Origin: JAXGXJ01 sp040772905
Lineage (GTDB): Bacteria > Actinomycetota > Thermoleophilia > RBG-16-64-13
Assembly: GCA_040772905.1 (NCBI GenBank)
Contig: JAXGXJ010000015.1
Location: forward strand, 1 to 64,000
Reading direction: 5' to 3'
DNA: 64,000 nucleotides
The notes beneath the pieces are model-generated. The model was not told the origin of the DNA. It saw only the letters and a list, made by a program, of their open reading frames with translations, and ran no database searches. Every line of letters starts with the position of its first letter. Position 1 is the stretch's first letter. Below are positions 8,564 through 18,576 of the stretch, piece after piece. A program made the position numbers and the translations under genes.

Positions 8564-9514
8564 CTACTTCTTGGCCTCCTGCGCCGCCACGCGGGCAAGG
8601 TAGTCGAGCAGGCGGTCACGAGTGGCCTGCATGCTCTCGGGAGTCCAGTCGTAGAACCCCTTCTGCGTCTTGAAGCCGAGTTCGTTGTTGTCGATCATCT
8701 GCTTCAGCAGCGGCGAGGGCTCGTGCGAATCCTCCAGGTACTTGAGCACGTAGCTGTGGATGGAGTACGTCAGGGGCGTACCCACCATGTCGGAGTTCTC
8801 CAGCGGGGCGAGGATGGGCAGCCTGATGCCGGGGCCGAACTTGAGGGCCTCGTCCACGGTAGCCGGATCGGCGATGCCGCGCTCGACGATGGAGATGGCC
8901 TCGCGCCACAGCGCGTGCTGCAGCCTGTTGGCCACGAAACCGGGTACGTCCTTCTTCACATCCACGGGGTGCTTGCCCACGGCGCGCATGAGGTCCATGG
9001 TGAGGGTCACCACCCAGTCGGCGATGTCCTCGGTGCGCACGACCTCTACCAACGGGATGAGATAGGGCGGGTTCCACCAGTGCGTTCCGATGATGCGGTG
9101 GCGCCCCTTGGAGGTGCTGGCGATCTCGGTGATGCTCATGACCGAGGTGTTGGTGGCGAGCACGGTGTCGGGATCGGACTTCTCGTCCATCATGGCGAAG
9201 AGCTCTTGTTTGAGCGCCATGTCCTCCACCGCGCACTCGAGCACGAACTGAGCCCCGTCCAGGGCCTCGTCGTAGCTCTGCGTGGTGGTGATGCGGGCGA
9301 TGGCGGGCTCGATGTCCTCCACCTTGCCCACGCCACGTTCGGCCAGGAAGCCCAGGTCGTGGCGGATGGTGGCCATGGCCTTGGCCAGGGTCTCCTGCTT
9401 GCGGCTCATGAGGTGCACGTCGTAGCCGGCCACAGCGAACACCTGGGCCGTGCCGTGCCCCATCATGCCGCCGCCGATGATGGCGACCTTCTTGACGTCA
9501 GCGAGTGTTTTCAC
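8564..9514 (-). CDS. 3-Hydroxyacyl-CoA-dehydrogenase-family oxidoreductase
   Basis: 316 residues. The N-terminal Rossmann motif VAIIGGGMMGHGTAQ is followed by a strand ending in SRK rather than Asp, which could indicate NADP preference. The catalytic pair is visible as His and Glu twelve residues apart in GTHWWNPPYLIPLVEVV, and the C-terminal all-alpha domain starts near DVPGFVANRLQHAL. The family oxidises 3-hydroxyacyl groups, and also free acids such as L-carnitine or 3-hydroxy-5-oxohexanoate. I chose GTG at 9514, which overlaps the upstream stop as GTGA and lies 12 nt after GGAGG; the longer TTG start would touch that site. With BKACE as operon partner, oxidation of a 3-hydroxy acid to the 3-keto substrate of BKACE is a sensible inference. 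Confidence 0.9.
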   Translation of the reverse strand: MKTLADVKKVAIIGGGMMGHGTAQVFAVAGYDVHLMSRKQETLAKAMATIRHDLGFLAERGVGKVEDIEPAIARITTTQSYDEALDGAQFVLECAVEDMALKQELFAMMDEKSDPDTVLATNTSVMSITEIASTSKGRHRIIGTHWWNPPYLIPLVEVVRTEDIADWVVTLTMDLMRAVGKHPVDVKKDVPGFVANRLQHALWREAISIVERGIADPATVDEALKFGPGIRLPILAPLENSDMVGTPLTYSIHSYVLKYLEDSHEPSPLLKQMIDNNELGFKTQKGFYDWTPESMQATRDRLLDYLARVAAQEAKK

Positions 9515-10308
9515 GATGCGAGCCAACCTCCGTCTACATTAAGGATTACTCCGGTAAGGAACTCAGAGGCGTCGGACGAGAGGAAGACCGCTGCTCCGAC
9601 GAAATCATCGGGCACGCCGGCCCGACCCCAGGGGATACGGGTCATGTGGAAGTCGTACAGAGCCTTGTCCTTCAGTACCTGCTCGGTCAACGGCGTCCAG
9701 AAGATGGCCGGCGCTATGGAGTTCACATTGATCTTGTACTTGGCCCATTCCGTGGCCAACTGCTTGGTGAGGGCATGCACCGCGCCCTTGGAGGTGGTGT
9801 AGCCCGAGTAGCCGCCGGGATTGCCCTGGAACCCACGCACCGAGCCGATGGTGATGATCTTGCCTCCACCCTGACCGATCATCTGTATGCCGGCCTTCTG
9901 GCAGCAGAGGAACGTGCCGCGCACGTTGACGTCCATCATGCGCTGCCATTCGTCCACCGGCATCTGTTCGGTGGGGATGCGGTTGGAGATGCCGGCCGCC
10001 GTGACCAGGATGTCCAGGCGTCCGAACTCCTCGACCACGCGGTCGACCGTCGCCTGCACGCCGGCCTCGTCCACCACGTCGCAGGTGAGGGCGAGGGCCT
10101 TGCGGCCGAGCGCCTGCAACTCCTCGGTGACCGGCTGCATGGCCGTGGCCGAGAAATCGGCCACGGCCACGTCGGCACCGTGTATCGCCAAACCACGGGC
10201 GATGGTGCTGCCCAAAGCACCGCCACCGCCGCTGATGAGGGCGACCTTACCGCTCAGGTCGAACTGCTGCGCGACCTGCTCGGCCGGTATACGACCCGGT
10301 AGATCCAT
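9511..10308 (-). CDS. Short-chain dehydrogenase/reductase (NAD-type), gluconate-5-dehydrogenase-like
   Basis: 265 residues of classical SDR fold: cofactor motif SGGGGALG (residues 26-33), NAAG-equivalent TAAG, and catalytic Ser156, Tyr170 and Lys174 (YTTSK). Asp51 at the end of beta-strand 2 suggests NAD(H) specificity. It has the same length and catalytic positions as the 10312 gene and is likely a tandem duplicate with changed cofactor use. It starts 3 nt after the upstream stop, and its own stop overlaps the next start as GTGA, so the three genes are translationally coupled. Automated naming would say gluconate 5-dehydrogenase or 3-oxoacyl-ACP reductase; the context (BKACE, 3-hydroxyacid dehydrogenase, molybdoenzymes) points instead to a catabolic ketone or ring-ketone reduction. 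Confidence 0.9.
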   Translation of the reverse strand: MDLPGRIPAEQVAQQFDLSGKVALISGGGGALGSTIARGLAIHGADVAVADFSATAMQPVTEELQALGRKALALTCDVVDEAGVQATVDRVVEEFGRLDILVTAAGISNRIPTEQMPVDEWQRMMDVNVRGTFLCCQKAGIQMIGQGGGKIITIGSVRGFQGNPGGYSGYTTSKGAVHALTKQLATEWAKYKINVNSIAPAIFWTPLTEQVLKDKALYDFHMTRIPWGRAGVPDDFVGAAVFLSSDASEFLTGVILNVDGGWLAS

Positions 10309-10311
10309 CGA

Positions 10312-11109
10312 CTAGCCGGCTACGCTGCCACCGTCGACGGGCACGATGGCGCCGGTGACGAAGTCAGAAGCCGCGCTGGAGAGGTAGAGGACGGTACCGA
10401 TCATGTCATCGGGCACGGCCGCACGGCCCCACGGGATGCGCGACAGGAAGATCTGCTTGAGTTTCTCGTCCTCGAGCACCTGCTGCGTGAGCGGGGTCCA
10501 GAAGATGCAGGGCGCGATGCAGTTGACGTTGATGTGGTACTTGGCCCACTCGGTCGACAGCTGCTTGGTGAGCAGATGGACGGCACCCTTGGTCGTGCCA
10601 TAGGCGGCGTAGCCACCGGGATGGCCCAGCTCGCCACGGACGGAACCGACGGTGACGATCTTGCCGAAGCCCTGCTTGATCATCTGCTTGCCGACCAGCT
10701 TGCAGGTGATGAACGTGCCGGTGACGTTGGCCGTCAAGACCTTCTCGAAGGCATCCAGGGGGAAGTCCTCGGCCGGGTGACGGTCGGCGATGCCGGCCGC
10801 GGTAATCAGGACATCGATCTTGCCGAACTCGGCCAAGACCTTGTCGACCATCTCCTGCTGGCTGGCTTCGCTGCAGACGTCGCAGGCGATAGGCAGGGCC
10901 TTCGCGCCCAGTTCGGTGCACTCTTTCGCCACAGCCTCGAGGTTCTCGAGCTTACGGCTGGTGACGACGATGTTGGCACCGTTTGCCGCGAAGCCCTTGG
11001 CCAGGGCATGGCCCAAGAAGCCGGCGCCGCCTGTGATGAGGACGACTTTGCCCTTGACGTCGAAGAGGTTCTTGATCTGGTCGATGGTCAGTTCTCCGGG
11101 TGCGCCCAT
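10312..11109 (-). CDS. Short-chain dehydrogenase/reductase (NADP-type)
   Basis: 265 residues. The cofactor motif TGGAGFLG lies at 26-33, followed by Ser51-Arg52 after beta-strand 2, which favours NADPH. Catalytic Ser156, Tyr170 and Lys174 are present, with Asn128 completing the tetrad. It is paralogous to the adjacent 9511 gene. The ATG at 11109 is preceded by GGAGAG. Phloroglucinol reductase of anaerobes is an NADPH-dependent SDR, so this gene is the better candidate for such a step in this cluster; general SDR similarity alone does not prove it. It is second in the unit that starts with the BKACE gene, 137 bp downstream of its stop. Confidence 0.9.
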   Translation of the reverse strand: MGAPGELTIDQIKNLFDVKGKVVLITGGAGFLGHALAKGFAANGANIVVTSRKLENLEAVAKECTELGAKALPIACDVCSEASQQEMVDKVLAEFGKIDVLITAAGIADRHPAEDFPLDAFEKVLTANVTGTFITCKLVGKQMIKQGFGKIVTVGSVRGELGHPGGYAAYGTTKGAVHLLTKQLSTEWAKYHINVNCIAPCIFWTPLTQQVLEDEKLKQIFLSRIPWGRAAVPDDMIGTVLYLSSAASDFVTGAIVPVDGGSVAG

Positions 11110-11246
11110 GTCTCTTCTTCTCTCCTTCTGGTCTGGATACAGTGCCGGGCGACGGGCCGGACGGCCGCGGCGCCCGTTCCCGGTCGGGGGGACCGGGATG
11201 AGGCGGCCGGGCAGAGCCCGGCCGCCGGTGCTTCCTCAGGTGATCC

Positions 11247-12071
11247 TTACTCCCTGGGGCGAAGACCCAGGATCTGCCGGGCCTCGTCCACATTGGCGAT
11301 GGGCCGGTTGAACTCGTTGGCCAGACGCACAACGCGCTCCACGAACTCGTAGTTGTGCTTGGCCAGCACACCCTTGCTCAGGAAGACGTTGTCCTCCATG
11401 CCCACGCGCACGTGGCCGCCCATATGGATGGCCATACTGGTGATGGCCATGGCGGTCGGGCCGCAGCCGAACGCCGACCAGGTAGAGCCGGCCGGCATGT
11501 CGTCGACGAGGTTGATGAGGTTCCGAGGCGTGCCCTCGGCGCCGCCGTGCACGTTCAGGCAACACTGGAAGTGCAGCGGCTCCTGCAGATAACCCTCTTT
11601 GAGGAGACGCTTGGCGTTCCACACCATGCCGATGTCGAACACTTCGATCTCGGGCTTGATGCCGTTCTCGATGTAGGCCTTGCCCAGTTTCCGCAGGAAG
11701 CTGGGCGAGTTCTCGAACACGCCCTCATAGAAGTTCATCGTACCCGCGTCGAAAGTACCCATGTCGGGCTTCAACTCGACGTGAGGAGTGATGCGCTGCT
11801 CATCGGTCCAGCCCAGGCCGCCCGAGCTGGTCATGTTGATGATGATGGGGCATTTCTCTTTGATGAGGCGGACGGTCTCGCGGAACCTCTCCAGGTCCAT
11901 GGTGGCCTTGTGGTCCTCGGTGCGCACGTGCACGTGAGCGACCGAAGCGCCGGCCTGGTACGCCATGTAGACCTCTTCCGCGATCTCCTCGGGCTGAGTG
12001 GGGAGATACGGTGTGTTCTCCTTGGTCGTCATAGCCCCGGTCGTCGCCACGGTTATGATGAGTTTCTCCAT
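11247..12071 (-). CDS. Beta-keto acid cleavage enzyme (BKACE family)
   Basis: A 274-residue TIM-barrel protein. The BKACE family condenses a beta-keto acid with acetyl-CoA and splits off acetoacetate, or the reverse combination. Known members are 3-keto-5-aminohexanoate cleavage enzyme, dehydrocarnitine cleavage enzyme and triacetate acetoacetate-lyase. Zn ligands are visible as His46 and His48 (VAHVHVR) and Glu226 (GMEDNVF), matching His46/His48/Glu230 of Kce. TSSGG at 81-85 is the conserved substrate-carboxylate loop. The ATG at 12071 has GGAGG at 7 nt; a longer upstream frame lacks support. It heads an operon with two SDRs and a 3-hydroxyacid dehydrogenase, so it probably performs the final C-C cleavage of that pathway. 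Which keto acid it uses is not readable. Confidence 0.93.
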   Translation of the reverse strand: MEKLIITVATTGAMTTKENTPYLPTQPEEIAEEVYMAYQAGASVAHVHVRTEDHKATMDLERFRETVRLIKEKCPIIINMTSSGGLGWTDEQRITPHVELKPDMGTFDAGTMNFYEGVFENSPSFLRKLGKAYIENGIKPEIEVFDIGMVWNAKRLLKEGYLQEPLHFQCCLNVHGGAEGTPRNLINLVDDMPAGSTWSAFGCGPTAMAITSMAIHMGGHVRVGMEDNVFLSKGVLAKHNYEFVERVVRLANEFNRPIANVDEARQILGLRPRE

Positions 12072-12380
12072 ACATCGACCTCCATGAGATTGTGCTCGAC
12101 TCACTCGAAGAAGACGGCCCGAAGGCCGTCCTCGAGAGTACAGATATGACGGTCCGGCGGGCACCATCACCCGACCTAGCAGTCATTCATACCATTTTTA
12201 TACTCTACACCATCCCCAGGTTCGGCCCAAGGTATGCGAGAGGTCTCATCGACTCGGACAGCCACAAACGGCCACGACGCCTGCGGCTGCAGCCGCCCAC
12301 CCGTGGCCGCGGCAGCAGTCCTCGCACGCAACCCCGGCTCACATCCACTATAATGGCTTCCGCTCGCCGTGGGCGGGCGG
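12072..12380. other. Intergenic region upstream of the BKACE operon
   Basis: About 309 bp with no credible gene. It contains the BKACE ribosome site, an AT-richer patch at 12180-12210 and one promoter candidate (listed separately), then GC-rich sequence leading into the tRNA gene. I see no clear operator palindrome comparable to the one at 2150. Confidence 0.5.
12202..12230 (-). promoter_or_regulatory. Possible promoter for the BKACE-SDR-SDR-dehydrogenase operon
   Basis: On the minus strand TTGGGC (12225-12230), a 17-bp spacer and TAGAGT (12202-12207) lie 131 bp upstream of the BKACE start, in the only AT-rich patch of the region. The hexamers match the consensus only moderately. Confidence 0.3.
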
Positions 12381-12466
12381 GCCGAAGTGGCGGAACTGGC
12401 AGACGCGCTGGACTCAAACTCCAGTGAGGCTCACACCTCGTGCGGGTTCGATCCCCGCCTTCGGCA
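12381..12466 (+). tRNA. tRNA-Leu (anticodon CAA)
   Basis: A class II tRNA of 86 nt. The acceptor stem GCCGAAG pairs with CTTCGGC, with discriminator A at 12466. The anticodon arm CTGGA-CTCAAAC-TCCAG gives anticodon CAA, the variable arm is long, and the T arm contains GGTTCGATCC. CCA is not encoded. It reads UUG codons. Confidence 0.95.
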
Positions 12467-12546
12467 TGCACACAGCGGTCTCGTCGCTCTTCGATGTTGC
12501 TCATCGGGCCTTTGGGGGCGCAAGCTTTGCCGAACCCGTAGATTTC

Positions 12547-12567
12547 GTGTAGCGGCACTGCTACACT
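12547..12567 (+). promoter_or_regulatory. Palindromic operator overlapping the BldD-like gene promoter
   Basis: GTGTAGC-N6-GCTACAC is a perfect inverted repeat (12547-12553 and 12560-12566). The right arm contains the -10-like TACACT (12562-12567), which places +1 at or next to the ATG at 12575. There is no Shine-Dalgarno sequence, so the transcript is probably leaderless. A dimeric HTH protein, most simply the gene's own product, could bind here for autoregulation; the site does not clearly match the Streptomyces BldD box. Confidence 0.5.
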
Positions 12568-12574
12568 CTAGACT

Positions 12575-13075
12575 ATGAGTGCAGCTTCGGAAGAGCGCGA
12601 ACGACGGTACGTAGAGCTGGTGGGCGAGAAGCTTCGCCGCCTGCGGCAGGACCGCGGGCTGAGCCTGCAAGAGGTCTGCGAGCGGTCAGGCGGCTCGTTC
12701 GTGGTCTCCACCCTCAGCGCCTACGAGCGCGGAAAGCGCAGCCTCAGCCTGGAGCGACTCTACGAACTGGCAGCCATCTATGGCCAGTCCCCCATGTCGA
12801 TCCTCGACGTGGAGGACGACCCTGAGTTCCAGCGCACGCTCAGCCGCAACGGGCCCCTGCGCATCCGGCTGGAGAGCCTCGACAAGCTGACCCCCGACGA
12901 GCGCCGGCCTCTCGAGACCTACCTGGGTTTCCTGCGTGAGTTGCGCAACGACCCGGCCCGCGACATGCTCACCATCCGCAAGGACGACCTCACCTATCTC
13001 TCCGGCCTCTACGGCGTGAGGCCGCAGGCCCTCAAGGAGTATCTGGAGCGCGAGGGCGTCCTCATCGCCGACTAG
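12575..13075 (+). CDS. BldD-like XRE-family regulator with c-di-GMP signature
   Basis: 166 residues. An N-terminal XRE helix-turn-helix (about 15-75, ending GKRSLSLERLYELAAIYG) is followed by a BldD-type C-terminal domain (about 90-166). The C-terminal domain carries R124-N-D126, then eight residues, then R135-K-D-D138: this is exactly the RxD-X8-RxxD signature that binds tetrameric c-di-GMP in Streptomyces BldD. BldD represses developmental genes when c-di-GMP is high. The gene appears leaderless with a palindrome across its promoter. It converges on trpA and overlaps its 3' end by 14 bp. No diguanylate cyclase is in this window. The target regulon is unknown. Confidence 0.9.
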   Translation: MSAASEERERRYVELVGEKLRRLRQDRGLSLQEVCERSGGSFVVSTLSAYERGKRSLSLERLYELAAIYGQSPMSILDVEDDPEFQRTLSRNGPLRIRLESLDKLTPDERRPLETYLGFLRELRNDPARDMLTIRKDDLTYLSGLYGVRPQALKEYLEREGVLIAD

Positions 13076-13948
13076 TCTTTCCGGCCCGTGCGGTCGTCAC
13101 GGCGGCCCGCATCGCTTCGACCGTCCGTCTCACCTCGTCAAGCCCCTGCTCGAAGCTATCGGCCCGTGCGATGACGTCCACCAGGGCACTGCCCACTATG
13201 ACCCCGTCGGCGAACGCGGCCACTTCGGCGGCCTGCACTGGGCTGGACACTCCGAACCCCACGGCCAGAGGCAGAGCGGTGTAGGCACGCAGCCTATCGA
13301 TGAAAGCCGGCAGGCCGGCGTCCAAGGCCGAGCGCGCTCCGGTGACGCCGGTGGTGGACACGCAGTAGATGAACCCCGAGGCCTCCCGCCCGATGCGTTC
13401 CAGACGCGTGTCCGGGCTGGTAGGCGCCGCCAGGAGTACCACGTCGACGCCGCGGGACCGTGCGACCTGCTGCATTGACTCCGCCTCCTCGGCGGGCAGG
13501 TCGGGCACCACCACGCCCAGGACTCCCCGTTCCCGGCATTCGCCGAAGAAACGCTCCGGATCGTAGGCCAAGATGGTGTTGAGGTAGGTGAGCAGCACCA
13601 CCCCGGCTCCCTCGGCAGCGATATCACCGGCAAGCGCCAGGACGTCCTTGGGCCGGACGCCTCGGGTGAGCGCCGTCTGCGAAGCCGCCTGGATGACGGG
13701 ACCGTCGGCCAATGGGTCCGAGAAGGGGACGCCTATCTCGATGAGTCCGGCACCGCCGGCTCGGTACGCGCGCAGGATCTCCAAGCACGAGGCCGGATCG
13801 GGATACCCGCCCACCGCGTAGGGCATGAGCAACGGTCCGCCCGCCGCACGGAACACAGCTTCCAGTGCGCCGGAACCACCAGGGACACCGTGCGCGCCGG
13901 CCGTGGGGGCACCGTCTCTGTCACCCATCTTGTCGTATGTCTCAAGGG

Positions 13949-13952
<4 letters not shown>
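13062..13952 (-). CDS. trpA: Tryptophan synthase alpha subunit
   Basis: 296 residues. It cleaves indole-3-glycerol phosphate to indole, which is channelled to TrpB. Motifs: GLIEIGVPFSDPLADGPVIQAA with the catalytic Glu, VVVPDLPAEE with the catalytic Asp region, FIYCVSTTGVTGAR, and GFGVSSPVQA, all in order on the TIM barrel. The N-terminal ~25 residues are a Gly-rich extension before the conserved start. The start ATG overlaps the trpB stop as ATGA. It is the last gene of the trp operon, and its 3' end overlaps the convergent BldD-like gene. Confidence 0.97.
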
Positions 13953-15123
<1,171 letters not shown>

Positions 15124-15127
<4 letters not shown>

Positions 15128-16740
15128 GGTGTAGTTCCTTTCTCGTATACCGCCGCCACGAGAGCTCTCATGGCGGCGTGGTCTTTGATCCCTGGGGCCT
15201 TCTCCACACCACTTGCCACGTCGAGGCCCCACGCGCCCGATGCAGCCAGGGCCCCAGCCGCGTTGCGAGGCGAGATACCGCCGGCCAGCAGGAACCGCAT
15301 CCCCGCGGCGGCTTCCCCCACCACCTGCCAAGGCAGCACCCGGCCTGTGCCGCCGTGTGCCCCGGGCACATTGGCGTCGATGAGCAGCAGATCGGCCTCC
15401 TCGGTAGCCGCCAGCAAGCGCGCGCGCAGCCCGGCGACGTCGGTCTCATCCGGCGCCACCCCCACAGCCCTGATGATGAGGGTCTTCTCCGCGTCCGCCG
15501 CGGCCAAGGCCCGGCGGACGGCGGCCGGTGCCGCACCGCCCTCCCCGTGGAGTTGCACCGCCCCCAGCCCCACATACGTCGTCACGCTCGCGATCTGGTC
15601 GGCGCCGGCGTCGACGAAGACACCCACCTTCAACGGACCCGAGGCCGCGTCGGCCGAGTCCGACACCGCGAACTCGAGAGCGCGCTCCTGCGCGGACGCG
15701 GGCATCAGTCCGCTTCCGCCATCCACGGAGCCGGCCTCGCGCGCCTCCATGCGCCGCACGGTCTCCGCCGCTCTGCGCAACAGGTCGCGCGCCTGGTCAG
15801 GCGTGAGACGGCGCGGGCTGGGCGCGAAGATGAGACCCAAAGCCCAGACTCGCAGCGCGTGCGCTTCCACCACGTCGGCGATGCGGGTCAACCCGCACAG
15901 CTTCACCACAGGCCCGGTGGGGCCGGCGGCCGCCGGCCCCACGAGCCCGCGCACGGCAGCTTCCACATCGTCACGACGCAGCAGACTCTCCCCCACGAGC
16001 ATCCCGGCCGCCCCGCAGGCGCGCAGTCGCTCCACGTCCGCAGCGCCGGCGATGCCGCTCTCGCTCACCAGGATCCGGTCGCGCGGCACCTGCCCGGCCA
16101 ACATCTCGGTCGTCGTCAACGACACCTCGAAGGTGCGCAGGTCGCGGTTGTTGATGCCGATGATCGCACCGGGCTGGCGCAACGCCCGCTGGAGTTCCGC
16201 CTGGTCGTGTACCTCCAGGAGGACGTCCAGACCCGCCGCCGCCGCGTAGGCTGCCAGCTCACTCAGCCGAGAGTCGGGCAGCAACGCGGCGATGAGGAGC
16301 ACCGCCGAGGCTCCGGCCACTCGCGCCTCCTCGATCTGGTACTCGTCCACTACGAAATCCTTGCGCAACAGCGGCAGCGAGGTGGCGACAGAGGCAGCCT
16401 CGAGATCGGCGAGGCTGCCGCGGAAGTGATCCTCCTCGGTGAGCACCGACACGGCACGCGCGCCCGCCCTCTCGTAGGCAGCGACGATGTGGCCTACCTC
16501 CAATTCCGGTCGGATGGGACCTTTGCTGGGCGAAGCCCGCTTCACCTCGGCGATGAGCGAGATCCCCGGTAGTCGCATGGCCTCTGCGAATGAGGGACGA
16601 CCCGGGGGCGTGGGCAGGGACTCCAGCAGCCTCTGCGGCCGCCGTTCTTTGCGCTCGCGTACGCGGCCGACGACATCGGCGACGATGCGGTCCAGGTAAG
16701 TGCCGCTCACGACCTCAGGGATATCCGACGGCACGCTCAT
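15124..16740 (-). CDS. trpCF: Fused indole-3-glycerol-phosphate synthase / phosphoribosylanthranilate isomerase
   Basis: 538 residues with two TIM barrels. Residues 1-265 are TrpC: IAEVKRASPSKGPI with the catalytic Lys and phosphate site, then LLRKDFVVDEYQ, GINNRDLRTF and SESGIAG. Residues 272-538 are TrpF: KLCGLTRIADV with the catalytic Cys, LGLIFAPSPRRL, VGVFVDAG, VQLHGE, and LAGGISPRNAAGAL. The order C then F is as in E. coli, which is less usual in Actinobacteria, where TrpF is often absent or replaced by PriA. The TrpF half has an insertion of about 45 residues (around 320-365) before the VGVFVDAG strand. ATGA overlaps link it to trpD and trpB. Confidence 0.95.
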
Positions 16741-17851
16741 GCTCGTGTCCCCACCGCATTGCTGAAGGCGATGAACCGTTCCAGGGTACGGGCCGCACTG
16801 CCGGAATCGATGGACGCACGCGCCACATCCACTCCCGCGGCGATGGTCGGGGCCGCACCGCTTACATACAGAGCCGCGCCGGCATTGAAGAGCACGGCGT
16901 CACGCGGGCCCCCACGCATACCGTCCAGGATCTTCCGGGTGATGCGCGCATTCTCGACAGGCTCCGCTCCTGCGAGCGATCCCAGTGGGTGCACGGAGAG
17001 TCCGCAGGCCTCGGGGTGGACCACCCGTGGGAGAGCGACTTGTCCGTCGATGACCTCCACCACCAAGTTGGGCCCGGTCACCGAGAGTTCGTCCATGCCA
17101 TCGCACCCGTGCACCAGAAGGGCGTGGCTGCAGCCGGTGCGCGCGAGCGCTTCCGCCAGCACGCTCAGGTACGAGTCGACGCTCACCCCCAGCAGGATGC
17201 GACGGGCGCCGGCCGGATTAGTGACCGGGCCCAGGAAGTTGAAGACCGTACGGATGCCCAGAGAGCGTCTCACCGCTCCCACCTGCGACATCGACGAGTG
17301 ATACAGAGACGCGAGCATGAAGCCCATGCCTGTCTCCTCGATGCAGGCGGCCACCTCCTCGGGTCCCAGGTCGACACGGACCCCGAGAGCCTGGAGCACA
17401 TCAGCCGCCCCGCTCCGCGAAGACGCCGCCTTGTTCCCGTGCTTGGCCACCTTGACCCCTGCGCCTGCCACCACGAACGCCGCGGTGGTGGATATGTTGA
17501 AGGTGTCGAGACCGTCTCCGCCTGTGCCTACGATGTCCACCAACGCGTCGGGCGAGGGAGTCACCACTCGCACGGCAAGCTGCCGCATGGCATCGGCCAG
17601 ACCCGCGATCTCCTCTGCCGTCTCCCCTTTGGCGCGCAGGCCCATCAGGAACGCGGCCGCCTGGGCTTCCCCCACGGTGCTGTCGGCGATCTGACAGAGC
17701 GCCGCGGAGGCCTCCTCCCGGCTCAGGTCCCTCCTCTCAGCCAGACGCTGCAAGAAGGTGCTGAACTCAGCGCGCGGTGTCCCCGGCGGGACCCCGGGCG
17801 TGAGAGGGTGTCCGGCCGCGCCCTGCCCGTCGACCGTGACCGCCGTTGCTG

Positions 17852-17855
<4 letters not shown>
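16737..17855 (-). CDS. trpD: Anthranilate phosphoribosyltransferase
   Basis: 372 residues. It transfers the phosphoribosyl group of PRPP to anthranilate. VDIVGTGGDGLDTFNIST is the PRPP-binding glycine loop, KHGNKAASSRSGAADVLQALG the anthranilate-side motif, and FNFLGPVTNPA the next family block. I set the start at ATG 17855, which overlaps the trpG stop as ATGA; the frame stays open far upstream through trpG but has no conservation there. The first ~30 residues are a variable Gly/Pro-rich extension. Confidence 0.96.
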
Positions 17856-18571
<716 letters not shown>

Positions 18572-18576
18572 GGCGA

